A DNA stretch of 64,000 nt from Trichothermofontia sp964536415 (GTDB lineage: Bacteria > Cyanobacteriota > Cyanobacteriia > B231): the NCBI GenBank assembly GCA_964536415.1, contig CAZHXN010000010.1, forward strand, positions 1-64,000. The letters run 5' to 3'. A program made the position numbers and the translations under genes. Below, one piece after another: positions 7,938 to 16,663 of the stretch (position 1 is the stretch's first letter; the number at the start of each line of letters is the position of its first letter). Under the pieces are notes generated by a model that did no database searches, was not told the origin of the DNA, and saw only the letters and a list, made by a program, of their open reading frames with translations.

Positions 7938-9266
7938 ATGACGCTTCTAACCCGTGATCCGGTTCGCGCTCTGGAAGCCCCGATCGTCCATCGGTTGGCG
8001 AATGGGGGGACGATCGTTGCCCAACAAATGCCGGTGGAGGCGGTGAACTTGAGTGTGTGGTTCCGGGTGGGGTCGCGGATGGAGGCGGATGCGATTAATG
8101 GAATGGCCCATTTCCTGGAACACATGGTGTTTAAGGGGACGGAGCAGTTGGCATTGGGTGAGTTTGAACGCCGGATTGAGGAACGGGGGGCGGTGACGAA
8201 TGCGGCGACCAGTCAGGATTACACCCATTTCTATATCACGACGGCTCCCCAGGATTTTGCGACGCTGGCCCCGCTTCAGATGGAGGTGGTGTTGAATCCC
8301 CGGATTCCCGATCGCGATTTTGAGAGTGAGCGGTTGGTGGTGCTAGAGGAAATTCGACGGGCGGAGGACAATCCCCGGCGACGCACCTATTACCGGGCGA
8401 TGGAAACCACGTTTGATTATTTGCCCTATCGGCGACCCGTGCTGGGGCCGGCGACGGTGATTGAATCGCTGGTGCCCCAACAAATGCGGGATTTTCACCA
8501 GTACTGGTATCAACCCGATCGCCTCACGGCGGTGGTGGTGGGCAATTTGCCCATTGATGACATGATTGCAACCGTGACCCAAGCGTTAGACGCCACGGCT
8601 CCGCACGCCAAGCCAGATGGAGCAGATCCCCTGCCTATTGCCGACACCTCGCTGGGGTTGCCCCTAGGCGACCCGGAACCCGTATTTACAGAGGTTGTGC
8701 GCCGTGAATGGATCGACGATCGCCTGCAACAGGCTCGTTTAGTCATGACCTGGCGCGTCCCCGGTTTAACGGATTTGAGCCAAACCTACGCCCTAGATGT
8801 GTTGGCTTCGATCCTGGGGCATGGGCGCACCTCCCGATTAGTCAAAGACCTGCGTGAGGAGCGGCGGTGGGTCTCTAGTATTGCGGTCAGTAATCTTTCC
8901 CATTGGTTGCAGGGGGTATTTTATATTTCGGTCCACTTGCCCAGTGAGAACCTGGAGCGAGTGGAGGCGGCGATCGTAGACCATATTCGCCAGCTTCAGG
9001 AAACCCCGATCCAGGCATCGGAAATTAACCGGGTACGGACGCAGGTGGCCAATCGCTTTGTCTTTGGTAATGAAACCCCCCGCGATCGGGCTAACCTCTA
9101 TGGCTACTACCAAACCCTCCTTCAAGATCTCGCCCCGGCTCTGGCCTATCCCGAACACATTCGCCAACTGACGGCGGCAGATTTGCAACAGGCAGCGCAG
9201 CGGTATCTCTCGTCCACGGCCTATGGGGTGGTGGTGATGCAACCTGTAATGGCAATGGGGGAATAG
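7938..9266 (+). CDS. M16 family zinc metallopeptidase
   Basis: 442 residues. The inverted zinc motif HFLEH is at 58-62 and the distal acidic ligand region LVVLEEIRRAEDN lies about 75 residues later, as in active M16 enzymes. The C-terminal half (HGRTSRLVKDLREE, NFVFGNETPRDRANLYGYY-type segments) matches the second M16 domain, giving the two-domain plan of bacterial processing peptidase homologues. I use the ATG at 7938; the frame extends 7 codons upstream to a TTG but with no better ribosome site. Cyanobacteria often encode two M16 proteins side by side; here only one is present. Confidence 0.88.
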   Translation: MTLLTRDPVRALEAPIVHRLANGGTIVAQQMPVEAVNLSVWFRVGSRMEADAINGMAHFLEHMVFKGTEQLALGEFERRIEERGAVTNAATSQDYTHFYITTAPQDFATLAPLQMEVVLNPRIPDRDFESERLVVLEEIRRAEDNPRRRTYYRAMETTFDYLPYRRPVLGPATVIESLVPQQMRDFHQYWYQPDRLTAVVVGNLPIDDMIATVTQALDATAPHAKPDGADPLPIADTSLGLPLGDPEPVFTEVVRREWIDDRLQQARLVMTWRVPGLTDLSQTYALDVLASILGHGRTSRLVKDLREERRWVSSIAVSNLSHWLQGVFYISVHLPSENLERVEAAIVDHIRQLQETPIQASEINRVRTQVANRFVFGNETPRDRANLYGYYQTLLQDLAPALAYPEHIRQLTAADLQQAAQRYLSSTAYGVVVMQPVMAMGE

Positions 9267-9361
9267 CTGTCGTGTGTCGTGTGTAATCAACCCAGAGGAA
9301 CGGCGAGGCAGGGTGCAGCCATCCGAACAGCCGATATTTCATAGTCTTAAGGAGATTCTGA

Positions 9362-9829
9362 ATGTCCCAGAGCCAGAATGTAAGCTCCCTCTATGAACAA
9401 GATATTTTGTTGTGGTCAGAAGACACAGTTGACAAGCTGAAAGCGCGGGACTTTGATCATCTAGATATTGAACATTTGATCGAAGAGGTAGAGGCGTTGG
9501 GAATTTCTCAAAAAAAGGAGTTAATTAGCCGTCTAGTTGTTTTATTAGAGTATTTATTAAAACGGGTGTATGTGAATTTGCCCAATGACTATAATGGTTG
9601 GGAGCGAACGATTCGCACTCAGCGAGGGGAGCTAGAAGTTTTATTAGACGTAGTACCTAGCCTGAGCAGCCGATGGGAACTCAGTTTTGATAAGGCTTGG
9701 AAAATTGCTCTAAAAAATGTGCGTAAGGAATATCCGCAAATCACCTTTCCTACTGAATGGAACTACGATCGCGCCATCGATCCAATGTTGAATGATGACT
9801 TTTGGCTGGCCTCTTTAGAGAAGGATTAA
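9362..9829 (+). CDS. DUF29 family protein
   Basis: 155 residues with the DUF29 pattern: SLYEQDILLWSEDTVDKLK, DIEHLIEEVEALG, a helical run of leucines, and WERTIRTQR. DUF29 proteins are abundant in cyanobacteria; their role is unknown, and they often lie near toxin-antitoxin modules, as here. TAAGGAG precedes the ATG by 8 bases. It is followed after about 130 bp by a decayed toxin-antitoxin pair. Confidence 0.85.
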   Translation: MSQSQNVSSLYEQDILLWSEDTVDKLKARDFDHLDIEHLIEEVEALGISQKKELISRLVVLLEYLLKRVYVNLPNDYNGWERTIRTQRGELEVLLDVVPSLSSRWELSFDKAWKIALKNVRKEYPQITFPTEWNYDRAIDPMLNDDFWLASLEKD

Positions 9830-9957
9830 GCGGATACAAATCACGGTCCGCCGCTCCAGGCAATACCGACGTTGGGTAATCTGGAACGGTTTCTAGAAGT
9901 CCATTTTCAACACCTTAAATATCTTGGTAAGAATTGACATTTCCTGAGGTAACAACC

Positions 9958-10206
9958 ATGACCACCAACATTCACTTAACGATTCTCCTAGAATCCCTGC
10001 TGGAAGCCGTCAGTTCCCTCAATCTAGAGGCGAAACGCCAGGTCCTGGATTTACTCGAACAACAAATTTTTGAGGCCGAAGAAGCCAATTACCAAGAAGA
10101 CTAAGAAGACTCCGAAACCGTCGCCGAGATTGCCAGCATCCAAGCAGAATACGCTACTAGGGAATTTATTGCTATTGAAGAATTTACCTCAACTCAAGTA
10201 TTCTAA
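9958..10206 (+). pseudogene. Antitoxin-like gene broken by a 9-bp tandem duplication
   Basis: The ATG at 9958 opens a 48-codon frame (MTTNIHLTILLESLLEAVSS...EEANYQED) that stops at TAA 10102-10104. The same frame then continues 33 codons to TAA 10204 (EDSETVAEIASIQAEY...IEEFTSTQVF). The stop lies inside an exact tandem repeat AAGAAGACT at 10094-10102 and 10103-10111. Deleting one copy gives a continuous 79-residue protein. Its size, helical N-terminus and acidic tail, and a following toxin-like frame, suit a type II antitoxin of the kind common in cyanobacteria. The family assignment is inference; the duplication is seen directly. Confidence 0.7.
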
Positions 10207-10212
10207 AGGATC

Positions 10213-10320
10213 ATGACCTACCAAGTGATTGTCTCGACAGCAAGTACAGAAAAAATTATAAAACCACTGCTATCAATACATATGTTTATCAAGGAAAAAC
10301 GGTTGGCCATTAAGAGATAA
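10213..10320 (+). pseudogene. Truncated RelE-like toxin remnant
   Basis: The ATG at 10213 lies 6 bases after the antitoxin stop. The 35-residue product begins MTYQVIVSTASTEKIIKPL, resembling the first strand and helix of RelE/ParE-type toxins, and then stops at 10318-10320 with no catalytic C-terminus. Usual toxins are 80-95 residues. With the broken antitoxin it forms a dead toxin-antitoxin locus. I see nothing else up to 10459. Confidence 0.55.
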
Positions 10321-10459
10321 TTTGCAAACAAAAGCTTAGCTGAGGTTGTCACGGCTGCCCCTTGAGGTTTACTTTACAAATTAGCTCTCAAAGCCTGATC
10401 GAGCGTGTCAGTATAGCAACCAAAAGGCTTCCAGCTAAAATCATTGAGACTATAACATT

Positions 10460-10945
10460 ATGTCTAAACTACCTAAAGTCGATCGACAACGAGAACATCA
10501 AGCTAATGAACGAACTTTTTTAGCATGGCTGCGAACGTCGATCGCTCTGATTGGCTTTGGCTTTGCGATCGCTCGATTTGGGATGTTTATGCGGCAATTG
10601 GCACTTTCCCTAATGCCAGATATTCCTCATCAGGATAGCTGGATTAGCTCCGAAAACCTGGGCCTATTACTCGTTATTTTTGGGATTATTGTGATTGCTG
10701 CTGCCTTGTGGAACTATAACCATACCTCTTGGCAAATTGAGCGGGGTGATTACCGGCCCAATCGCCTCATGATGTTCTGGACGGCGATCAGTGTCATTAT
10801 TTTGGGCTTTTTCAGTCTCATACTGATGGTGCGCAACGAACGGTTGCCCCACTTCCGTAAAGCCAAGCCGGAAGCATCATTCCTCCCCTACCGGAGAAAC
10901 AGCCATACCTTCTCTCGGCAGATAGACCAGCCACCATTCCAGTAG
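10460..10945 (+). CDS. DUF202 (YidH-like) membrane protein
   Basis: 161 residues. It shows the DUF202 start signature DRQREHQANERTFLAWLRTSIALIGFGFAI and three predicted membrane helices (about 28-48, 70-92, 112-132). DUF202 proteins are small inner-membrane proteins of unknown role. The C-terminal tail after about 135 is positively charged. The last 69 bp overlap the 3' end of the convergent Nudix-like gene. Confidence 0.85.
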   Translation: MSKLPKVDRQREHQANERTFLAWLRTSIALIGFGFAIARFGMFMRQLALSLMPDIPHQDSWISSENLGLLLVIFGIIVIAAALWNYNHTSWQIERGDYRPNRLMMFWTAISVIILGFFSLILMVRNERLPHFRKAKPEASFLPYRRNSHTFSRQIDQPPFQ

Positions 10946-11485
10946 GAGAGCGCGGCACTGCAAGCAGGTAAGAACAGCCAGCAAGTCATGAATCCCCGCT
11001 GGCGTTGTGGGATAGCGTAACCACTGGGGGGCAACGTCCGAGGTTAGGATGACGGCATCCAACTGGGCCACAAACCCATAGAGGCGTTGATTGGAGAAGG
11101 AACTGTTCACCGCCCAACCGGTTGTATTTAGAGGATTAAGCTGTTGGATACTATCGGCGGGTATCTGCAATTCTCGTTGCAAAAGGGTTGGGATGACGGC
11201 AGCGGGAGATTGCCCAACGGGGACGCGGCCACCGGGGAAGTCGAGGGTGCTTTCGCCTAGGCCAGGACGGTAGCTGGGAGGCGGGAGTAGCAATTGGCCC
11301 TGGCACAGGGGCAGCACGATCGCAGAATCAGCCTTTTCCACCCGCCAATATTCCAAGTGTTGCTGGCGATCGTCGCGCCAATGTTCCCCGATTAGCGTGA
11401 GCCACGGGGACTGGAGTTCAAAAAAACGATCGCGCCGTTCCCACGCCCGCGCCGGTGACGGTTCAGACATCATCGGCGTTAGCAT
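10877..11485 (-). CDS. Nudix-like hydrolase with a degenerate Nudix box
   Basis: 202 residues; start uncertain (ATGs at 11485, 11473 and 11470, all within the end of the upstream radical SAM gene). The region LDFPGGRVPVGQSPAAVIPTLLQREL sits where the Nudix box is expected and keeps GG and the terminal RE-L. The first glutamate of GX5EX7REUXEEXGU is replaced by Q and the second EE pair is missing. ADP-ribose-pyrophosphatase-like proteins have this layout (N-terminal strand pair, then the box). Metal-dependent activity may be reduced or lost. Its start overlaps the radical SAM stop by about 20 bp, so the two are probably co-transcribed. Confidence 0.7.
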   Translation of the reverse strand: MLTPMMSEPSPARAWERRDRFFELQSPWLTLIGEHWRDDRQQHLEYWRVEKADSAIVLPLCQGQLLLPPPSYRPGLGESTLDFPGGRVPVGQSPAAVIPTLLQRELQIPADSIQQLNPLNTTGWAVNSSFSNQRLYGFVAQLDAVILTSDVAPQWLRYPTTPAGIHDLLAVLTCLQCRALLLEWWLVYLPREGMAVSPVGEE

Positions 11486-12296
11486 TTTGCCAGTGTTCGG
11501 CTAGGTGGGGCGGCATCCGCACCGGAATCGAGGTTTCGGCTTGAATGCGATCGGCTAGGGCCACCAGCACCGCCGGCTGCACCTGCTTCAGGACTTGCAC
11601 CGGGTAGGGACAGCCCTCCGGTTCGTGGTTCCCCCGCGCATCGAGTTGATAGGTGAGGGGTTTGGGGCGGGTGGGCACATTGAGTTGCACCTCGTCCGGC
11701 TGTAGCTCCCGCAGTAAGTGGACATAGGTGTCTTGTTCGGCTGGTGACCAGGGGGTTAACAGCATCGTCTGGACCGCCAGAAAGCCGGTATACTCGCGCC
11801 GAAATTGGCTAATCCCCTGCCAGAGGACCGCCCAGGTAATGTCTGGCACGGCTCGATCGACCCGGCGCAGTTGGTCCGGCGTTACGGCATCCAGTTTGAC
11901 CGCCACCCGATCGGCGATCGCCAACTCCGATCGCACCTGGGGATCGGACAACATCGTGCCATTGGTCAACACCGCCGTTGGTCTGCCGGTCATCGTTTTC
12001 ACCAACGTGAGAATTTCCCCCAGGTTCAGGGCCAGGGTTGGTTCGCCACTGCCGCTGAGGGTGATGATGTCCACCGCCCACGGGGCAAAGGGTTGGAGAT
12101 CCTGCTCAATCTGGGCCGTCGGGACAAACAGGCGACGATCGCTGATTTTTTGCTGGATTTCGCCCAACTGGCAATAGACACAGTTAAACGAACAGGTAGA
12201 CACCGGCCCGATCGGGTCAATGCCGAGGGACTGGCCAAAGCGCCAGGACTTGACGGGGCCATAGACGGCACAAAAAGCCGAAAGAACGTTAGACAT
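11463..12296 (-). CDS. Radical SAM protein, COG0731 type
   Basis: 277 residues. The 4Fe-4S motif CSFNCVYC (Cys35, Cys39, Cys42) is followed by the SAM-binding GSGEPTL segment. The layout matches the COG0731 group related to the tRNA wyosine enzyme TYW1 but without a flavodoxin domain. The chemistry in bacteria is not established. The gene precedes and slightly overlaps the Nudix-like gene and follows def by about 80 bp on the same strand, so def, this gene and the Nudix-like gene may form one unit. Confidence 0.85.
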   Translation of the reverse strand: MSNVLSAFCAVYGPVKSWRFGQSLGIDPIGPVSTCSFNCVYCQLGEIQQKISDRRLFVPTAQIEQDLQPFAPWAVDIITLSGSGEPTLALNLGEILTLVKTMTGRPTAVLTNGTMLSDPQVRSELAIADRVAVKLDAVTPDQLRRVDRAVPDITWAVLWQGISQFRREYTGFLAVQTMLLTPWSPAEQDTYVHLLRELQPDEVQLNVPTRPKPLTYQLDARGNHEPEGCPYPVQVLKQVQPAVLVALADRIQAETSIPVRMPPHLAEHWQNANADDV

Positions 12297-12375
12297 CGCA
12301 ACTATGCATCAGGAAAAAACGAGTCGCCTATAGCGAGGTTGCTCCCCTAGGATCACCTCGAACTCCGCGTACCCC

Positions 12376-12915
12376 TCAGGCGGGATAACGGTGCAGCACT
12401 TGACGTTGGTATTCCGGTTCCGTCATCAACTGGTGAGTATCCTGGACGCGATCGAGGAACACCAGACCATGCAGGTGGTCATATTCATGTTGAAAAATCC
12501 GGGCCACAAAACCCGTGAATGCCTGATGTTGCAACTTGCCCTCGCGATCGGTATATTCCACCGTCACCGATTGATAGCGCGGCACCAGTCCCCGAATACC
12601 GGGCACACTGAGGCAACCTTCCCAGTCCGTTACCGTTTCCTCCGAGTGGGCCACCAGGCGCGGATTGATCAGGGCGATCGGGGCCATCTCTGGGGCATCG
12701 GGATAACGCGGACTTGGACGCGAGGCAATAACCAACACCCGATAGGGTTCCGAGATTTGGGTCGCCGCCAGCCCCACGCCATTGGCCTGTTGCACCGTGG
12801 CCAACAGTTGGTCAATCAGGGCTTGTACCCGCTCGTCGCGAAGATCATGAATTGGCTCAGCCTCAGCACGGAGAATCGGGTTTCCGAGTTGGGCAATGGC
12901 TGGAGGATCACTCAT
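12376..12915 (-). CDS. def: Peptide deformylase
   Basis: 179 residues with all three deformylase motifs: GVGLAATQI at 46-54, EGCLSVP with metal ligand Cys101, and QHEYDH with ligands His143 and His147 and catalytic Glu144. The enzyme removes the formyl group from the initiator methionine of new proteins. Length and spacing of motifs are those of a normal type I bacterial enzyme. Confidence 0.96.
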   Translation of the reverse strand: MSDPPAIAQLGNPILRAEAEPIHDLRDERVQALIDQLLATVQQANGVGLAATQISEPYRVLVIASRPSPRYPDAPEMAPIALINPRLVAHSEETVTDWEGCLSVPGIRGLVPRYQSVTVEYTDREGKLQHQAFTGFVARIFQHEYDHLHGLVFLDRVQDTHQLMTEPEYQRQVLHRYPA

Positions 12916-13157
12916 AGGGATAACTTAAGATCTGGGCGCACCCTCATTTTAATCGTTACAATCCGGAGTGAGTCCGTTTGTCCTGCGATGGGGGCAGGGG
13001 CATCGTGAGCAGGGCGTGGCATCCTGCCTGCATTGTCAGCGTTTTCCCCTACCCTGGGATGTGCATTTTTGGCATTATCCCGTTATCGCCCCTGGAGTCC
13101 TGAAGACATACATAGCTTAATGTACTGATCTACTGACAACCGTCATCTCGTCCCACG
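12916..13157. other. Divergent spacer def / histidine kinase
   Basis: About 240 bp between def (minus) and the sensor kinase (plus). I see no gene, repeat or clear hairpin in it. Confidence 0.4.
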
Positions 13158-16061
13158 ATGTCAGCGCCCCTACCAGAGAAGCAAACGGAATGGTCAGCGC
13201 TTGTGCCGGCGTATCCCCGTCTTGAGACTGGGCTGGAATCAACCTGGTTGGACGACTGGGTCCGGTTAGCGGCTTTTATTGGCCAAACGCCGATCGCGTT
13301 CATCAGTCTGTGGGTGGACGATCAGCACTGGATTCAGGCCACCGTTGGCTTAGCCGTAACCCTCGCGCCTTACCATCTTCCGTTTTGTGAACAGACGCTG
13401 GCAGCCACCGAGATCTTGATGGTGCCGGACTTGCATCGCGATCCCCGGTTTACCCAAAACCCCTTGGTAACCCAAGAGCCACACTTCCGCTTTTATGCCG
13501 GTCTCCCCTTGCGTTTGCGCAGTGTCTCCACAGGCGAAGCGAGCACGGGATCGGCGATCGGGTGCCTGTGTGTGATGGATCTGACACCACGTCAATTGCA
13601 GGCGGCCCAAAGCCATGCGTTACTGGCGCTGGCCCGACAGGTGGCGGCTCACCTCGTCCGCGCAGCCTCTCCCCAGGGGAATCGCACGGCCCCCGCTCCA
13701 GGCTATTACCCCGTTCAGCGATCGCCGGAACCGCCACCGCCTGTCTCTTTGCCCGCCGTTGTCTCGCCAGCCCACGCCGGTGATGCCACTGGCTCCCCTT
13801 GTTCCCCCCTGGCTTATCGTCAGCTTTTGGAACGCATGACCGAGGGCTATCTTGCCCTGGATGCCCAAGGGCGATTAATCGACCTTAACCTTCGGGCCGA
13901 GCACCTGTTTTGCAAAACCCGGGAGGAACTCATCGGACAGCCCATCTGGGATCGCTTACCCGATCTCCGCACAACGCCCTTTGCAGTCGAAGCTCAACAG
14001 GTATGCCGTGAACAACGGGCGGTGCAGTTTGAGATGTTCTATCCACCCCTGGGGATCTGGTTGGAGGTGCGAATCTATCCAGACGGGGAAGGGATAGCCG
14101 TATTTTTGCGGGATATTACCAGCGTTAAACAGGCAGAAGCCGCCCTGACGGAGCGCACAGCCCTCTCGGCCCTGGGGGCAGAAGTTAGCTTGGCCCTTGC
14201 CCACGGGGGTAACCTGACGGATAGTCTCCACGCCTGTTTGGATGCGATCGTGACTCACCTGCCCGACTCGTTTGCCTACCTCTGGACCTGGAACCCAGAG
14301 AGCAATTTGCTGGAGCAACAAGCCGTGGTGGGGGAGCATACTCCAACGGATGACTTCCCCAACCTGATTGCCCCTGGGATTTCCATGATGGGCTTTATTG
14401 CCCATACCCGCCAGCCCTATTTGACGAATACGGTACTTAACGATCTCTGCGTGGCCAAGGCCGACTGGGTGAAACAGGAGCGGGTGATTGCCTTCGCGGG
14501 GTATCCCCTGGTAGTTGAGGAGCGCCTAGTCGGAGTCATGGCGGTCTTCCGACGACAGCCCCTCACCGATGCTGCCCTCGCGATCCTGGATTGGGTGGCG
14601 AATGATGTGGCTGTAGCCATCGATCGCGCCTGGGCACGGGAGGAACTTCTCAGCCGTCGGGAAGCCTTACTGTTCCGGCTCGCCCGCCAAATCCATAATT
14701 CCTTGGAGTTGGATACGATCCTCAAAACCGCCGTGCAAGAAATTCGGGGGCTATTGCAGATTAAGTGTTGTCACTTTGTTTGGTACTGGCCCCAAAGTCA
14801 GCCGCCCCTCCTGGCGATTACCCACGAAGCCCGTGATGCGGACTTGCCCACTTCCCTGGGGGATTGTCCGGTGGGACCGCGCACAGGGTTAATCGAAAAG
14901 CTAGAGCGGTTAGAAACCCTGCGGCTGGATGACGCGACCCAACTGCCCACGGCCACGGCTGAGAGCCAAATTCTCCTCTCCGATCTGGCGGTGACAGCCC
15001 AATTGGTGGTGCCCCTCGCAACCTGTGCTGGCCAATTGGGGGCGATCGTCTGTACCCAGTGTGATGAACCTCGTCCCTGGACCAGTAGTGAGGTAGCCCT
15101 CCTCCAAGCCGTGCGGGATCAACTGGCTCTGGCGATCGACCAGGCGGAATTATTTGCCAAAAGCCGTGCCTCTGCCTTTGCTGCCGAGGCCCAAGCCCGC
15201 CAGTTGAGCGAGGCTCTGCGTAACCTGAAGCAAACCCAAGCCCAACTGATCCAGAGCGAGAAAATGTCGAGTTTGGGGCAGATGGTCGCTGGGATCGCCC
15301 ACGAAATTAACAATCCGGTGAGCTTTATCAGTGGCAACCTCAACCACGCCACCAACTACACCCATGATCTGCTCGATCTCCTGGAGTGCTACCAGCGCCA
15401 CTATCCGGAAGCAGTCCCGGAGGTGCGTGAGTTGACGGAAGCGATCGACCTGGGGTTTATTGCCGAAGATTTGCCTAATCTGCTGAATTCAATGAAGGTA
15501 GGCACTGATCGCATTCGTCAAATTGTCCTCTCCCTGCGGAACTTCTCCCGCCTGGATGAGGCAGAGTTGAAACCCGTCGATATCCACGAAGGGCTGGAGA
15601 ACACCCTACTGATTTTGCAAAGCCGCCTAAAGGCTGTGGGTAAACGTGCAGGCATTCGCATTGAGAAGCACTACAGTCAACTGCCCCTAGTGGAATGCTA
15701 CGCGGGACCAATGAACCAGGTGTTTATGAACATCCTCAGCAATGCGATCGATGCCCTCAGTGAGCAGGATGATCCCGTTATTACGATCCAAACAATGGTT
15801 CAAACCCTGGACAATCAGGCATTTGCGGCCATTTGCATCCAGGATAATGGTCCGGGCCTGTCACCAGAGGTGCAGCAACACCTCTTTGACCCCTTCTTCA
15901 CGACGAAACCGGTGGGGCAGGGGACGGGCCTGGGTCTTTCGATTAGCTATCAAATTGTGGTGGAACGCCACCGGGGCAGCCTCGTGTGTGAATCGGAGCC
16001 AGGGCAAGGCGCCGCGTTCTGGGTGCGTATTCCCCTGGCCTTAACACCTGTTACGGTCTAG
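13158..16061 (+). CDS. Soluble multi-sensor histidine kinase (GAF-PAS-GAF-GAF-HisKA-HATPase)
   Basis: 967 residues without membrane helices. Order: GAF (about 30-170), proline-rich linker, PAS (about 220-330), GAF (about 340-495), GAF (about 505-670), a short coiled coil, then the kinase core. The phosphoacceptor is His715 in GIAHEINNP; ATP-lid motifs are DNGPGL and GTGLGLSI. None of the GAF domains shows an obvious bilin-binding cysteine context, so light sensing is not supported. No response regulator gene is adjacent. The core from QSEKMSSLG onwards closely resembles that of the second kinase at 38727-40427, so the two are paralogues. Confidence 0.88.
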   Translation: MSAPLPEKQTEWSALVPAYPRLETGLESTWLDDWVRLAAFIGQTPIAFISLWVDDQHWIQATVGLAVTLAPYHLPFCEQTLAATEILMVPDLHRDPRFTQNPLVTQEPHFRFYAGLPLRLRSVSTGEASTGSAIGCLCVMDLTPRQLQAAQSHALLALARQVAAHLVRAASPQGNRTAPAPGYYPVQRSPEPPPPVSLPAVVSPAHAGDATGSPCSPLAYRQLLERMTEGYLALDAQGRLIDLNLRAEHLFCKTREELIGQPIWDRLPDLRTTPFAVEAQQVCREQRAVQFEMFYPPLGIWLEVRIYPDGEGIAVFLRDITSVKQAEAALTERTALSALGAEVSLALAHGGNLTDSLHACLDAIVTHLPDSFAYLWTWNPESNLLEQQAVVGEHTPTDDFPNLIAPGISMMGFIAHTRQPYLTNTVLNDLCVAKADWVKQERVIAFAGYPLVVEERLVGVMAVFRRQPLTDAALAILDWVANDVAVAIDRAWAREELLSRREALLFRLARQIHNSLELDTILKTAVQEIRGLLQIKCCHFVWYWPQSQPPLLAITHEARDADLPTSLGDCPVGPRTGLIEKLERLETLRLDDATQLPTATAESQILLSDLAVTAQLVVPLATCAGQLGAIVCTQCDEPRPWTSSEVALLQAVRDQLALAIDQAELFAKSRASAFAAEAQARQLSEALRNLKQTQAQLIQSEKMSSLGQMVAGIAHEINNPVSFISGNLNHATNYTHDLLDLLECYQRHYPEAVPEVRELTEAIDLGFIAEDLPNLLNSMKVGTDRIRQIVLSLRNFSRLDEAELKPVDIHEGLENTLLILQSRLKAVGKRAGIRIEKHYSQLPLVECYAGPMNQVFMNILSNAIDALSEQDDPVITIQTMVQTLDNQAFAAICIQDNGPGLSPEVQQHLFDPFFTTKPVGQGTGLGLSISYQIVVERHRGSLVCESEPGQGAAFWVRIPLALTPVTV

Positions 16062-16083
16062 GGCGATCGCGGTCCCCGTTGCC

Positions 16084-16097
16084 GGAAAAATTTTTCC
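16084..16097. other. Perfect palindrome GGAAAAATTTTTCC
   Basis: A 14-bp self-complementary site between the histidine kinase stop and tRNA-Gln. It could be a protein-binding site or part of a terminator, but it lacks a GC-rich stem. Confidence 0.4.
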
Positions 16098-16154
16098 AAC
16101 CGGGCTGGAAAAAGGGTAGACAAGTCTGCTACACTAAATCGGTATCTAACACGA

Positions 16155-16226
16155 TGGGGCGTAGCCAAGCGGTAAGGCAGCGGGTTTTGGTCCCGCCATT
16201 CCTAGGTTCGAATCCTAGCGCCCCAG
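16155..16226 (+). tRNA. trnQ: tRNA-Gln (UUG)
   Basis: 72-nt cloverleaf: acceptor TGGGGCG/CGCCCCA with discriminator G, D arm GTAGCCAAGCGGTAAGGC, anticodon stem GCGGG/CCCGC around loop TTTTGGT with anticodon TTG, and T arm CCTAGGTTCGAATCCTAGG. The CCA end is not encoded. The 16155-16226 boundaries follow from the paired acceptor ends. Confidence 0.97.
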
Positions 16227-16270
16227 TTATAGAATGCTCAACAACTCACCAACGAATGCAGCGCATTGCT

Positions 16271-16292
16271 AATCCTGCAACAATCCTGCAAC
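16271..16292. repeat. Exact 11-bp tandem duplication
   Basis: AATCCTGCAAC occurs twice in direct succession (16271-16281, 16282-16292), between the tRNA gene and the 49-bp repeat. Confidence 0.85.
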
Positions 16293-16302
16293 ATTTGTAG
16301 TG

Positions 16303-16400
16303 CTGGGTTCGTAGTGCTGGCTTTAGCCAGCAGCCACTAACGTCATCACGACTGGGTTCGTAGTGTTGGTTTTAGCCAGCAGCCACTCATGTCATCACAA
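16303..16400. repeat. Two 49-bp tandem units, each with a TTTA-loop hairpin
   Basis: Units start CTGGGTTCGTAGTG at 16303 and 16352. Each holds a stem (TGCTGGC/GCCAGCA in the first; one arm altered in the second) around TTTA, followed by GCCACT and GTCATCAC. It resembles the hairpin at 681-694. This looks like a dispersed palindromic element of cyanobacterial type that duplicated locally. Confidence 0.75.
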
Positions 16401-16453
16401 CCAAAGTTGATAAACTTTCATTGATCAACTTTAGGTACACTGCACGCTTGCCC

Positions 16454-16502
16454 CTGTCAACCTGAATCGGGGTCGGTTGATGCCCCCGATTCAGGTTGAC
16501 AG
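16454..16502. promoter_or_regulatory. Perfect 19-bp inverted repeat upstream of priA
   Basis: CTGTCAACCTGAATCGGGG (16454-16472) is exactly complementary to 16484-16502 with an 11-base loop. GCTTG/AAGC just outside extends it imperfectly. No T-run follows on either side, so it is not a standard terminator. A TATAAT lies at 16538-16543, 36 bp past the right arm, and could be the -10 box for priA. The element may be a large operator, a transcript hairpin or a remnant of a mobile element; the sequence does not decide. Confidence 0.65.
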
Positions 16503-16663
16503 CCAAGCCTAGGATGATAGTACAATTTAACTATTACTATAATGGGTGCGTTGATCGTGTTGCCAGGTTAGTGCGTTGGTGCTGGGGACTGCGATCGCGG
16601 GGTGACGCGCTTGGCAAGGTTGGTTTTCGGTTGATGGTTGGCTGAGTTTTGGTGGGGGTTGTG

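Noticed and set aside
7409..8125. 238-codon minus-strand frame across sucC and the M16 gene start
   Set aside because: It overlaps two well-supported genes on both sides, and its composition (long proline/serine/arginine runs) is that of a shadow frame.
16496..16543. TTGACA and TATAAT as a sigma-70 promoter for priA
   Set aside because: The spacing is 36 bp instead of about 17, so they do not form a normal promoter pair; only the TATAAT remains a candidate.
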